64,000 nucleotides of DNA from Arthrobacter sp. 131MFCol6.1 (GCF_000374925.1 NZ_KB895553.1:1-64000), one strand, 5' to 3'. Positions 41,018-49,791 are shown, counted from the first letter of the stretch. Program-made: numbers and translations. The notes: generated by a model from the sequence alone, not told the origin.

Positions 41018-43626
41018 GCCAATCCAAGACCGGCAGCCCCCGGACCGCGGCGGGCCCTGGGCCGGAGGCCCCGCCGTTCCAGGGCGTCTGGCGCCAGGGC
41101 ATGCGCCGGACGCTGGCGCACTTCCGTGCCGTACCCTTCACGCTGGCGGTCCTCGCGGTCTTCCTCGGTGCCGGGGCCGTCACCGGCAGCTTCCTGTCGG
41201 GCCCGCCCGACGCCCTGCTGCCCATCGCGTCCGTCAACGCTGCCGGGCTGAAGGCGGGGCACTGGTGGTCCTTGTTCACCTCATTGTTCTTCGCCACCAA
41301 CCTGCTGGCCTACCTCGCCGCGTCCCTGATGATCCTCCTGCTGCTGGGTCTCGCTGAACGGCATCTGGGGACGCTGCGGACGGCCGTGTTCTTCTTTGTA
41401 GGCCAGTTCGCTGCTGTAACGGTCTTCCTGCTGGTCACCCAGCTGGCCCGGTATCTCGGCGACGGCTGGCTGGGGCTCATGGTCAATGCCCGGCTGATCG
41501 GCCCCTACGCCGCCATCCTGGCCGTGACATTGGCCGCCAGCGGGCTGCTGCCCACGCTGTGGCAACGCAGGCTGCGGACCGCCGTCCTGTCCGCGTCCCT
41601 GCTGCTGGTGCTCTACGTCGGGCACCCGGAGACGGTGGTGGGGCTCGCCGGCGCCCTTGCCGGCCTGGCCGCGGGCTGGTGGATCCAGGGCGACCGGGGG
41701 ACCCTGCACCGGCACCGTTCAACGGGACGCGAAACACGCAACCTGCTGGCGCTCACGGTCGCGATCTTCGCGGTGGGGCCGATCCTCACGGCCGCTGTCA
41801 GCAGCCCCACCGGGCCCCTGGCCCTGTTGCGCGACGTCGTTCTGAACCCGCTGCCCACGCTGGGCCAGCTGGAGCAAAACTGCGGCGGAACGGTTGACGT
41901 CAGCTGCCTGGAGGCAGGCCGGGCCGGACTCGCCGGTCCGCTGGGCCTCGCGCTGGCAGTTGTCCCGGTGGTCCTGCTGTTGATCTGTGCGGACGGCATG
42001 CGGCAGGGCCGCCGCCTGGCCCTGCGGATCGCCATCATCGTCCAGCTCGGCGTTACAGCCCTGGCAGCCGTGTACCTGGCCCTGTTCGCCCGCATTCCGC
42101 ACTACCCCAACCGGCCGCACACGGCTGTGATGGGCTCCGGCTTCGTCCACGTCCTTCCGCTCGTCGCCGTTCCGTTGCTGCTCGCTGTGCTGCTCTGGCT
42201 AAACCGCCGGCAGTTCCGCGTGGAGACGGCTCCGCAGGCCAGACGGATCCTGGGCATCGTGGTCGGCGGCACATGGCTGGTGCTCGCCGGGACCTACGCG
42301 GTGGCCTGGCTCGCCGCCGGCGGAATGGACCGCGACGGGGGAGTGCTGGGCCTCGCGGCGGAACTCGCCCGGCAGTACCTGCCGCTGCCCATTCCGGGCG
42401 CCTACAGCCGGCTGTTCCAGAACCGTAACGCCGTGGAGTCCTTCCTGTTCGCCTACGCCGGCATCATCTTCTGGGGGGTGGCCCTGGCGGCGGTCTGGTT
42501 GGTGCTGCGGCGGCGGCTGCACGGTACCGGACTGAACAGCACCGACGTCGGTTCCGGGGACCGGGACACGGCCCGTGACCTGATCCGCCAGGGCGGGGAC
42601 TCACTGTCCTGGATGGCGCTCTGGGAACCGAACAAATACTGGTTTACGCCGGACCGGCGCAGCGGCGTGGCCTACCAGCAGCACGGCAACGTGGCCCTGA
42701 CGCTGGCGGGCCCGTTCGGCCCCGCCGCCCTCCGCGAGGAGACCGCGGCGGGTTTCATGCGCTACTGCGCCGAACACGCCCTGATCCCGTGTTTCTACTC
42801 CTGCACCGCCGGGCTCTGGCCGATGCTCCGGGCCCGCGGATTCCGCCGCGTGGCCGTGGCCCAGGAAACCAGGCTCGCCGTGCGCGAACTGGAGTTCAAG
42901 GGCAAGGAATGGCAAAACGTCCGCACCGCCCTGAACCGGGCCGCGAAGACCGGTGTCCAGGCCGTGTGGGGGCGCTACAGCGAATTCCCGGCCCCGCTGC
43001 GGACCCAGCTCAGCGAGGTTTCCGAAGAATGGGCGGCACAAAAGCACGTGCCGGAGATGGGCTTCACGCTCGGCAGCATCGACGAGCTCGACGACGACGA
43101 GGTGCTGTGCTGCCTGGCGGTGGACGCCGACGGACGCGTGCAGGGCGTCACGAGCTGGCTGCCGGTGTATGCGGACGGACAGCTCGTGAGCTGGACCCTG
43201 GACTTCATGCGCCGGCGCGGGGACGCGTTCCCGGGTGTCATGGAGTTCCTCATCGCGTCCGCCGTGCTGGAGCTCAAGCGCACGGTTGAGGTGATCTCCC
43301 TGTCCGGCTCGCCGCTGGCGAAGGACCGTGACGGAGACGTCGCCGGCGGCAGCGACTCCGAGGACAGCGACTCCGGGGACAGCGACTCCGGGCCGGAGGG
43401 GCTGGCCGGGATCCTGGACGTCGTGGGCCGGGCCCTGGAACCCGTCTACGGCTTCCGTTCGCTGGCAACCTTCAAGTCGCGTTTCAAACCGGACTACCGC
43501 ACGTTGTACCTCTACTACCAGGATCCGCTGCAATTGCCCGCGATGGGCCGGGCCCTGAGCCGCGCATACCTTCCCGGGTTGTCCGTCCGGCAAAGCGCCC
43601 GCCTGCTGCGCACGTTGGTGAGATAG
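41014..43626 (+). CDS. Pseudo-rhomboid/DUF2156 phosphatidylglycerol lysyltransferase-like protein
   Basis: 870 residues. The N-terminal half (about 30-500) is polytopic and begins with a rhomboid-like fold: GHWWSLFTSLFFATNLLAY, a later GPYAAILAVTLAASG and GHPETVVGLAGALAG. The rhomboid GxSG serine is absent (GPYA), so it is not a protease. Residues about 510-870 are the DUF2156 (MprF/LysX-type) aminoacyl transferase with WMALWEPNKYWF, TALNRAAKTGVQ and PVYGFRSLATFKSRFKPDY. It probably transfers an amino acid from tRNA to a membrane lipid. A Ser-Asp-Gly repeat interrupts the transferase near 780-795. Co-translated with the esterase. Confidence 0.85.
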   Translation: MSQSKTGSPRTAAGPGPEAPPFQGVWRQGMRRTLAHFRAVPFTLAVLAVFLGAGAVTGSFLSGPPDALLPIASVNAAGLKAGHWWSLFTSLFFATNLLAYLAASLMILLLLGLAERHLGTLRTAVFFFVGQFAAVTVFLLVTQLARYLGDGWLGLMVNARLIGPYAAILAVTLAASGLLPTLWQRRLRTAVLSASLLLVLYVGHPETVVGLAGALAGLAAGWWIQGDRGTLHRHRSTGRETRNLLALTVAIFAVGPILTAAVSSPTGPLALLRDVVLNPLPTLGQLEQNCGGTVDVSCLEAGRAGLAGPLGLALAVVPVVLLLICADGMRQGRRLALRIAIIVQLGVTALAAVYLALFARIPHYPNRPHTAVMGSGFVHVLPLVAVPLLLAVLLWLNRRQFRVETAPQARRILGIVVGGTWLVLAGTYAVAWLAAGGMDRDGGVLGLAAELARQYLPLPIPGAYSRLFQNRNAVESFLFAYAGIIFWGVALAAVWLVLRRRLHGTGLNSTDVGSGDRDTARDLIRQGGDSLSWMALWEPNKYWFTPDRRSGVAYQQHGNVALTLAGPFGPAALREETAAGFMRYCAEHALIPCFYSCTAGLWPMLRARGFRRVAVAQETRLAVRELEFKGKEWQNVRTALNRAAKTGVQAVWGRYSEFPAPLRTQLSEVSEEWAAQKHVPEMGFTLGSIDELDDDEVLCCLAVDADGRVQGVTSWLPVYADGQLVSWTLDFMRRRGDAFPGVMEFLIASAVLELKRTVEVISLSGSPLAKDRDGDVAGGSDSEDSDSGDSDSGPEGLAGILDVVGRALEPVYGFRSLATFKSRFKPDYRTLYLYYQDPLQLPAMGRALSRAYLPGLSVRQSARLLRTLVR
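43348..43392 (+). repeat. 15-bp tandem repeat encoding Ser-Asp units
   Basis: Three copies of a 15-bp unit (GACAGCGACTCCGGG and variants) encode SDSED-SDSGD-type acidic sequence within the DUF2156 domain, where other family members have a short loop. Confidence 0.85.
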
Positions 43627-43731
43627 GCGGGGCCGGCGGATTAGTGCCCGGCGTGAGTGCGCAATTCGGCTGAAGAATGCATCCGGCACAATGCGGAGGA
43701 CCTGAAACGCCGCGCCCAAGAATGCACAAAA

Positions 43732-43763
43732 AATGATCCCCGGCACAAATGCCGGGGATCATT
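43732..43763 (-). terminator. Intrinsic terminator of cspA
   Basis: A 14-bp perfect stem AATGATCCCCGGCA/TGCCGGGGATCATT with a four-base loop. On the minus strand it is followed by TTTTTTG, so it ends the cold-shock transcript; it can also serve the DUF2156 gene coming from the left. Confidence 0.85.
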
Positions 43764-43801
43764 CCTTGTGCGGAAATGCCTAAAGACTTCCCGACTGGAG
43801 A

Positions 43802-44005
43802 CTAGACCAGCGTTACGCCGGTGGCCTGGGGGCCCTTGGCGCCCTGGCCGATCTCGAACTGAACACGCTGGTTCTCGTCGAGGGTCTTGAAGCCGCCGGT
43901 CTGGATCTCGGAGTAGTGAACGAAGACATCGCCATCGGAGTCATCCGGGGTGATGAAGCCGAAGCCCTTTTCTGCGTTGAACCACTTGACGGTTCCCTGA
44001 GCCAT
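43802..44005 (-). CDS. cspA: Cold-shock protein (CspA family)
   Basis: 67-residue single-stranded nucleic-acid chaperone with RNP1 KGFGFI and RNP2 VFVHYSEI. The ATG of MAQGTVKWFNAEKG has a textbook GAGGAG site seven bases upstream; an upstream in-frame start would add 16 residues that do not match the family. It destabilises RNA structure during cold shock or growth. The nearest upstream gene is 287 bases away, leaving space for a long leader as in other csp genes. Confidence 0.96.
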   Translation of the reverse strand: MAQGTVKWFNAEKGFGFITPDDSDGDVFVHYSEIQTGGFKTLDENQRVQFEIGQGAKGPQATGVTLV

Positions 44006-44292
44006 TTGTTTCTCCTCATTGTGGATCTTGAATAAATCCGGCGCACTTCGCACCGGACTTGGTCACTCTGCGAGAAGAACCTTTGGCAACGGAACCGGAT
44101 TCACGGACCGTGCGGCAGGAGCTTCACGCTCGCAACATGTCTTGCGAGCATGAAAAACACCTACACAAAGACTTGTATAAGAATTTCATGACACTTGCGT
44201 CAGGTCAACGGGCGAACGGAAGAATTGCATAAAAATTGTGCAAAGAACGGCTTAACGCGAATCGTCACCGCGGAAAGCCTGCCGCGGGGTGC
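44006..44292 (-). promoter_or_regulatory. Probable long cspA leader and promoter
   Basis: A notably AT-rich stretch for this genome (about 44140-44235). On the minus strand, TTGACC near 44210 and TTATACAAG near 44180 are promoter-like, though their spacing is a few bases long. Nearer the gene, CTCGCAA (44129-44135) and TTGCGAG (44142-44148) form a 7-bp hairpin. The layout suggests a structured leader like those that control csp mRNA by temperature. Confidence 0.45.
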
Positions 44293-44988
44293 CTAAAAGA
44301 GCCGGGATTCGCTGTCGTCAACGCCGCGCATGGCGTCGTAGTCCAGGGTGACGCAGTCGATTCCGCGGTCCTTCGCGAGGACCTTGGCCTGCGGCTTGAT
44401 CTGCTGGGCTGCGAAGATTCCCCGGACCGGGGCCAGCAGTGGGTCCCGGTTCAGCAGTTCCAGGTACCGGGTGAGCTGCTCGACGCCGTCGATGTCGCCC
44501 CGGCGCTTGAGCTCAATGGCCACGGTGGCGCCGTCCGCGTCCCGGGCCAGGATGTCCACGGGGCCGATCGCGGTGAAATACTCCCGGCGGATCAGCGAGA
44601 ACCCGGTGCCGAGCAGTTCGATCTGGGCGGCCAGGAGCCGCTGGAGGTCCGCCTCGACGCCGTCCTTGATCAGGCCCGGGTCCTGGCCCAGCTCGTGGGA
44701 GGTGTCGTGCAGCTGCTCGTGGATGTTGATGATGAGCCGGTCATCGGTCTTGGCCGACTGGACCGTCCACTGCTCGACGACGCCGACCTCGACGTCGACC
44801 TCATCCGGTGTGGAGACCCGCAGGGACGCAGGAGGGCTCATCCAGTTCAGCGGCTTGTAGGACCCGCCGTCGGAATGGACCAGGACCGAACCGTCGGCCT
44901 TCACCAGCAACAGCCTGGTGGCCAGCGGCAGGTGGGCTTTGAGGCGGCCGACGTAATCAACGGAGCAGCGGGCTATGACTAAACGCAC
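44293..44988 (-). CDS. nucS: Mismatch-specific endonuclease NucS/EndoMS
   Basis: 231-residue nuclease that cuts both strands at mismatches, serving as the MutS-independent mismatch repair enzyme of actinobacteria and archaea. N-terminal DNA-binding/dimerisation domain begins VRLVIARCSVDYVGRL, which fixes the GTG start. The RecB-like catalytic residues are Asp145 (GPVDILARD), Glu159 and Lys161 (AIELKRR). The C-terminal SRLF resembles the short tail by which corynebacterial EndoMS contacts the sliding clamp. Divergent from the zinc-finger gene, starts 82 bases apart. Confidence 0.93.
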   Translation of the reverse strand: MRLVIARCSVDYVGRLKAHLPLATRLLLVKADGSVLVHSDGGSYKPLNWMSPPASLRVSTPDEVDVEVGVVEQWTVQSAKTDDRLIINIHEQLHDTSHELGQDPGLIKDGVEADLQRLLAAQIELLGTGFSLIRREYFTAIGPVDILARDADGATVAIELKRRGDIDGVEQLTRYLELLNRDPLLAPVRGIFAAQQIKPQAKVLAKDRGIDCVTLDYDAMRGVDDSESRLF

Positions 44989-45070
44989 CCGGTCCACTCT
45001 ACCGCCTGCGCGGGCGGCGGCGTGGCGGGGGAGGCAAGGAGCGGCAGCCGGACTGGGGCAGAATGGAGGC

Positions 45071-45442
45071 ATGCCCCGTTCCAACCGACCCCGCCGCGCC
45101 GGCTCTGCGAAGACAGGCTCTGGCAAGGGCGCAGCGCCCGGAAAGAGCAAAGCCGGCGGAGCCAAGCACGGCCCGGCACCGGAACTTGACCTGGAGCGCG
45201 CCCGCTCAGGGTTCGCCCGCCGGGAGAGCGCACCGGACGGCGAATGGATGGTCCGCCCCATCACCGCGGGCCGTGCCGAGAAGACCTACATCTGCCCGGG
45301 CTGCTCCACCGCCGTGCTGCCGGGGATCGCGCACCTGGTGGTCTGGTCCGAGGACCACCTCTTTGGCGCCGCCGCGGGTCTCGCCGAACGGCGCCACTGG
45401 CACAGCAACTGCTGGACATCGCGGAGCTACCGGTATCGCTAA
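45071..45442 (+). CDS. Small basic zinc-finger-like protein
   Basis: 123 residues. The N-terminal 35 residues are Arg/Lys/Gly-rich and disordered. The C-terminal domain has Cys75-x-x-Cys78 (YICPGC) and His111-x-x-Cys114 (WHSNCW), a probable zinc site. The family is common in actinobacteria, often loosely labelled ATP/GTP-binding, but I see no P-loop. It sits divergently next to nucS and 10 bases before the alpha/beta hydrolase gene. Nucleic-acid binding is a guess from composition and neighbour. Confidence 0.75.
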   Translation: MPRSNRPRRAGSAKTGSGKGAAPGKSKAGGAKHGPAPELDLERARSGFARRESAPDGEWMVRPITAGRAEKTYICPGCSTAVLPGIAHLVVWSEDHLFGAAAGLAERRHWHSNCWTSRSYRYR

Positions 45443-45452
45443 GCTGGTCAGC

Positions 45453-46262
45453 ATGAGCTTTGATCCCGCGTCGTACGTCTTCACCCAGCCCTCTGCTCCC
45501 ACTGCCATCCGTGCTTCCACCGTCCTGCCGGCCCGCCGCGAGAACGTCGAACTGCGCACGTCGGACGGACACCGGCTGGTGGGAGAGCTCGCCGTGCCGG
45601 AATCCGGCGGGATCAAGGCAACGCTCATCACGCTGCACCCGCTGCCGACGCACGGCGGCTTCATGGATTCACACCTCTACCGCAAGGCCTCCTACCGGCT
45701 GCCCGCCCTCGCCGGCATCGCCGTCCTGCGCTTCAACACGCGCGGCACGTCTTCGCCGCGGGGGACCAGCGGGGGAGCCTTCGAGGAAGGCATCGGCGAG
45801 CGTCTCGACGTCGAGGCCGCCGTGCAGTTCGCCGTGGACCGGGGCCTGCCGAACCGGTGGCTGGTGGGCTGGTCCTTCGGCACCGAGCTGGCCCTGATGT
45901 ACGGCGCCGCCGAGCCCGTCGCCTCGGAAATCGAGGGGGCCGTGCTGCTCTCGCCCCCGCTGCACCGGGCCACGGACGTGCACCTGAAGGAGTGGGCCGA
46001 GTCCGGCAAACCGCTGAAGGTCCTGGTCCCGGAGCACGACGACTACCTGCAGCCGGCGGCTGCGGCCACGAGGTTCGCGCTGGTGCCGCAGGCACAAGTG
46101 CTGGGGGTCGACGGCGCCAAACACCTGTGGGTGGGGGAGAAGTACGCCGGGCGGGTGCTCAATGAAATCGTGGACGAGGTCATCCCCGGCGGCGCCGCAG
46201 GGGGTGCCGGAACGGTGCTGCCGCAGGAATGGGACGGGCCGGTCGCCACGGCACACGCCTGA
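45453..46262 (+). CDS. Alpha/beta-hydrolase
   Basis: 269-residue cytosolic hydrolase. Nucleophile Ser141 in GWSFGTE; oxyanion region HPLPTHGGFMDS (62-73); Asp in PEHDDYLQP; His likely in GAKHLWVG. The order fits the family of small dienelactone-hydrolase/CocE-like esterases annotated as alpha/beta hydrolases of unknown substrate. Cotranscribed with the zinc-finger gene. A 62-bp palindrome follows its stop. Confidence 0.85.
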   Translation: MSFDPASYVFTQPSAPTAIRASTVLPARRENVELRTSDGHRLVGELAVPESGGIKATLITLHPLPTHGGFMDSHLYRKASYRLPALAGIAVLRFNTRGTSSPRGTSGGAFEEGIGERLDVEAAVQFAVDRGLPNRWLVGWSFGTELALMYGAAEPVASEIEGAVLLSPPLHRATDVHLKEWAESGKPLKVLVPEHDDYLQPAAAATRFALVPQAQVLGVDGAKHLWVGEKYAGRVLNEIVDEVIPGGAAGGAGTVLPQEWDGPVATAHA

Positions 46263-46277
46263 GCCGCATAGAGAAAA

Positions 46278-46339
46278 CCGCGCCGAAAAAGGACAGCCGC
46301 ACCGTGGATCCACGGTGCGGCTGTCCTTTTTCGGCGCGG
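46278..46339. terminator. 62-bp perfect palindrome, bidirectional terminator
   Basis: Arms of 31 bp are perfectly complementary around a central GGATCC. The A5/T5 runs flanked by GC lie inside the arms, so each direction yields GC stem plus T tract (CTGTCCTTTTT). It fills most of the 84-base space between convergent hydrolase and AI-2E transporter genes. Confidence 0.9.
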
Positions 46340-46346
46340 AAACCGG

Positions 46347-47657
46347 TTAGCGGCTGTCCTGGCGGGCGATGAAGATTTCCTTGACCAGCAGCAGGATCGC
46401 CGCCGCAGTGGGGATGGCGATAAGGGCCCCGAGCACGCCGAGCAGGCTGCCGCCGGCGATGACTGAGATGACGGCGACGGCGCCGGGGACCGCCACGGCC
46501 TTCTGCATGATCCGCGGCGAGATGAAGTAGGCCTCGAACTGGAGGTAGGCGAAATAGCAGATGGCAAAGACAAGCGCCGTCTGCCAGCCGGCGGTCAGTG
46601 CCACGATCGTCACCAGGAACCCGGCGATCATGCCGCCCACCAGCGGGATGAACGCCAGCAGGGCCACCACGAATGCCAGCAGCGTGGCGAACGGAACTCC
46701 GATGACCGACATCACGATGAAGGCGAAGGTGGCGTTCAGCACTGCCACCGCGGCCTGGCCGATCACGTAGTTGCCCACCGAACCGGTGATTTCCTCGGCC
46801 AGGGCTTCGACCCGGGGCCGGCGCGAGCGCGGCGCGAGCCGGTAGCCCCACTTCTTCATGGCGGGAAGGGCTGCGAGGAAGTACAGGCTCAGGACCAGCA
46901 CGATCAGCGCGCCGAACAGCCCGTTGGCCACGGTGGAGCCGAAGCCGACAACTCCGCCAAAGATGCCGCCCATGGCCTCGGGGTTGTTGACGAACTTCTC
47001 CAACTCCTGGCTGATGCGGTCCCGGATGCCGAACTGGCTGTCAACGCTCCGGAAGAATTCCGAGTCGATGAACTCCTGGACCCACTTGGGAGCCTGCTGC
47101 ACGATCTGCGTCACCTGCTGCACGATCGTGGGGATCAGGGTGGCGAAAAATGCGGCAACTGCCACGGCCAGGGCGGACACAGACAAGAGGATGCCGGCGG
47201 CCCGGGGGACATTCCGGTGTTCGAGCCAGCGCACCACCGGGTCCAGCCCCAAGGTGATGAACAGCGCCGTGATGATCCACAAGAGCAGCTGCGTCGTGTT
47301 CGAACCGATCCAGTAGACCAGGAGCGCGACACCAACGCCGACCGTACCCATGAAGCCCATGTACAGGGGGTGCTGGGTGGACATCCGGGGACCGGGACTG
47401 CCGAACGGGGCATCGGACCCGTCCCCGGCAACAGCCTCATGCTCCGGGGGCATCTCGAAGCGGATTCTCGGCTGGGCCCCCGGCAGGGGCTGGCGCAGGC
47501 GCCGGGCCGCGGACAGGAGGACATTTGCCGCGGCAATCCGGGGGCGGGAGGTTGTGGGCCGGGGACTGGAAGCGTGCTGCTCGGGGCCGGGTTCCGGGCT
47601 GTCGGATTCCTGCGCTTCTATTGGTCCGGCGGAGGACGAATCCGTATGTTCAGTCAC
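46347..47657 (-). CDS. AI-2E family transporter (TqsA/PerM-like permease)
   Basis: 436 residues. A polar N-terminal stretch of about 95 residues (Ser/Pro/Glu-rich) is followed by the family's eight membrane segments: paired helices, a large loop with amphipathic PTIVQQVTQIVQQAPKW, and the cluster LIVLVLSLYFLAALP, VIGQAAVAVLNATFAF, IPLVGGMIAG, GALIAIPTAAAILLLV. GTG start (VTEHTDSSS) chosen because upstream sequence reads through unlikely Arg-rich segments. Members export or move autoinducer-2, ions or other small solutes; substrate unknown. Confidence 0.88.
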   Translation of the reverse strand: MTEHTDSSSAGPIEAQESDSPEPGPEQHASSPRPTTSRPRIAAANVLLSAARRLRQPLPGAQPRIRFEMPPEHEAVAGDGSDAPFGSPGPRMSTQHPLYMGFMGTVGVGVALLVYWIGSNTTQLLLWIITALFITLGLDPVVRWLEHRNVPRAAGILLSVSALAVAVAAFFATLIPTIVQQVTQIVQQAPKWVQEFIDSEFFRSVDSQFGIRDRISQELEKFVNNPEAMGGIFGGVVGFGSTVANGLFGALIVLVLSLYFLAALPAMKKWGYRLAPRSRRPRVEALAEEITGSVGNYVIGQAAVAVLNATFAFIVMSVIGVPFATLLAFVVALLAFIPLVGGMIAGFLVTIVALTAGWQTALVFAICYFAYLQFEAYFISPRIMQKAVAVPGAVAVISVIAGGSLLGVLGALIAIPTAAAILLLVKEIFIARQDSR

Positions 47658-47865
47658 TGCGTTGAATGCCCTTAATTCCTTGCGGCGCCACACAGGCGGC
47701 ACTGGTGTGATGATCACCGCAAACACTATCAGCAGGCTTGTCAGCTCAAGGGCGGAGCGCCCCCGCGGGCACCGCTCACGGGGGCCGCCCGGGTCCCCGA
47801 TCTGACTCGCGGGTAACAAAATGGTTACTATTGAAGCTAACTGTCCGCTGATGATAGGTAGTATT

Positions 47866-49737
47866 TTGCGTTTCAAGACTGCAGTCGCCCTGGTGCTGCT
47901 CGGCCTCCTGACACTCCTGGCCGGGATTGGCCAGAAGACGTTCTGGGCTCCCCCGGAGACGATTACGGCCACCGCTCCGGCCGGCACGGCCGCGCCGCTG
48001 ACCGTTTTCGAGGAGAAGCTGAGGACTCTGCACCCCGGGACCGTGAAGATCCAGGTCAAGGGTGAAGGGGCCTTCCTGCTGGCCGCGGGACGGCCGGACG
48101 ACGTCGACGCCTGGGTGGGTAAGACGGCCCACAACACCGTCGACGGCGTCTCGGAGGACGGCAAGGCGCTGCAGCTGACGCATACCGACGGCGAAGCTAC
48201 CGCGCCGTCGCCCGCCGGATCGGATCTTTGGGTCACCACCGAGAACGCCACCGGCGAAATGGACTACGCGTGGAACGCGCCGGCCGACGGCGACTGGTCC
48301 CTCCTCCTCGCGGCGGACGGCACCAAGCCCGCCCCGAGCTCCATCACGATGACTTTCCCGAACGACACCTCCACGCCCTGGGCCATTCCGCTCATGGTGC
48401 TCGGCGGCCTGCTGATCATCGCCGGCGGGGCGCTGTTGGTCCTCAAACCGAAGTCAGGCAACCGTTCAGGCAACGGCACCGGCGGCAGCACGTTCGCCCG
48501 CCGCGCGCAGGCCAAGGCCGCGGCACGCCGCGGGGATCAGGGCCCGGCAGCAAGCACCCAGGAAACCGCAGCCCCCGAGACTGCACCGCAGCCGGCCACC
48601 CCCGAGAAGACAGTTCCGGAGAAAGCAGGGCCGGAGAAAACCGCGCCGGAGAAAGCAGCGGCCGGTCAGAAGAAGGGTTCCGGCACCGCTCGCCGTTCCG
48701 GCATCGTGGTGGCCGTGCTGACCGCCGCTGCCGTCGCCGGAACGTCTGTGGCCGCCCAGGCCAGCCAGACGCCGTCGCCCAGTGCCCCGGCCTCCAGCGC
48801 CCCGGCCTCCGACGGCGCTACGCCGGGCAGTTCCGCTGAGGGCCAGACCGGCGATGCGCCGGTGCTGCTGGACGCGCAGTTCCGCCGCGTCCTGGAACAG
48901 GTTGCCGGTGCCGTCGATGCCGGAGACGCTGCCAAGGACGCCGCAAAGCTGGCGCCGCGGGTGGCCAACTCCGAACTCCAGGTGCGCACACAGAACTACA
49001 AGATCCGCTCGCAGGTCGGCTCCTACGAGGCCCGGATGCCTGTCCGCTCCACTAAGCTGCTGACCACGGTGGTCACCAACAAGCGCAGCTGGCCGCGCTC
49101 GGTCATGGCTGTGACGCAGGGCGAGGGCAACGTCGTCCCGCAGCTGCTGACCCTCACCCAGGCCTCCCCGCGGGAGAACTACAAGCTGGTCAGCAGCACC
49201 CCGCTGCAGCCGGGTGCCACCTTCCCGGGGATCGGGCGGGCCGGCACGGAGACGCTGGCGCCCGCGGACAAGACCGGACTCGCGTACAGCGGCGACGAAG
49301 CCCTCGCCGGGCTCGGTGACCGCCTGACCAAGGCCGACTCCACGTTCAAGGACAAGCTCGTCGAAGGCCAGTCCTCCCCGTACATCGCGGACACGCTCGC
49401 CTACCAGGCCGACGTCGTCAAATCAGGCGTCAACGGCACCTTCGCCTTCACCCACAAGGCGGCCGCGGACAACACTGTCGTGTTCCGTACCGCTGACGGC
49501 GGGGCCCTGGTCCTGGGCCGGCTGAACTTCTCGTTCGACGGCACTCCGAAGGCCGACGGGGACAAGCTCACCATCGGCGACGACGCGGCCGCCCTGGCCG
49601 GCGGCAAGGAGACCAGCACCGGCATGGTGCTGGACTTCGCAGAGTCCGTGGCTGTCTATGTTCCGCCGGCCGGTTCCAAGGATCCGATGAAGCTCGTGGC
49701 TGCCACCCGCGGCCTGGTCGGGGCCAAGTTCAAGTAG
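47866..49737 (+). CDS. Unknown three-segment membrane protein with large extracytoplasmic domains
   Basis: About 623 residues. Membrane anchor 4-22 (TAVALVLLGLLTLLAGIG), a soluble domain to about 175 (FAIL-type strands such as GEGAFLLAAGRPDDVDAWVG), a second helix IPLMVLGGLLIIAGGALLVL, a cytosolic Lys/Pro/Glu linker with PEKT/PEKA repeats, a third helix SGIVVAVLTAAAVAGTSVA and a C-terminal domain of about 320 residues (RSWPRSVMAVTQGEG, SPYIADTLAYQADVV). Start is uncertain: this TTG has AGGT six bases upstream; ATGs at 47851 and 47821 are alternatives. I do not recognise a named family. Divergent from the AI-2E transporter; ends at an intrinsic terminator. Confidence 0.7.
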   Translation: MRFKTAVALVLLGLLTLLAGIGQKTFWAPPETITATAPAGTAAPLTVFEEKLRTLHPGTVKIQVKGEGAFLLAAGRPDDVDAWVGKTAHNTVDGVSEDGKALQLTHTDGEATAPSPAGSDLWVTTENATGEMDYAWNAPADGDWSLLLAADGTKPAPSSITMTFPNDTSTPWAIPLMVLGGLLIIAGGALLVLKPKSGNRSGNGTGGSTFARRAQAKAAARRGDQGPAASTQETAAPETAPQPATPEKTVPEKAGPEKTAPEKAAAGQKKGSGTARRSGIVVAVLTAAAVAGTSVAAQASQTPSPSAPASSAPASDGATPGSSAEGQTGDAPVLLDAQFRRVLEQVAGAVDAGDAAKDAAKLAPRVANSELQVRTQNYKIRSQVGSYEARMPVRSTKLLTTVVTNKRSWPRSVMAVTQGEGNVVPQLLTLTQASPRENYKLVSSTPLQPGATFPGIGRAGTETLAPADKTGLAYSGDEALAGLGDRLTKADSTFKDKLVEGQSSPYIADTLAYQADVVKSGVNGTFAFTHKAAADNTVVFRTADGGALVLGRLNFSFDGTPKADGDKLTIGDDAAALAGGKETSTGMVLDFAESVAVYVPPAGSKDPMKLVAATRGLVGAKFK

Positions 49738-49791
49738 CCCCCGCAGGAACCTGCCCCCGCTGAGAATCACGGCCGGGGCACAGCACCGCAG

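Noticed and set aside
41014..42550. Active rhomboid protease
   Set aside because: The catalytic serine motif GxSG is replaced by GPYA, so protease activity is unlikely.
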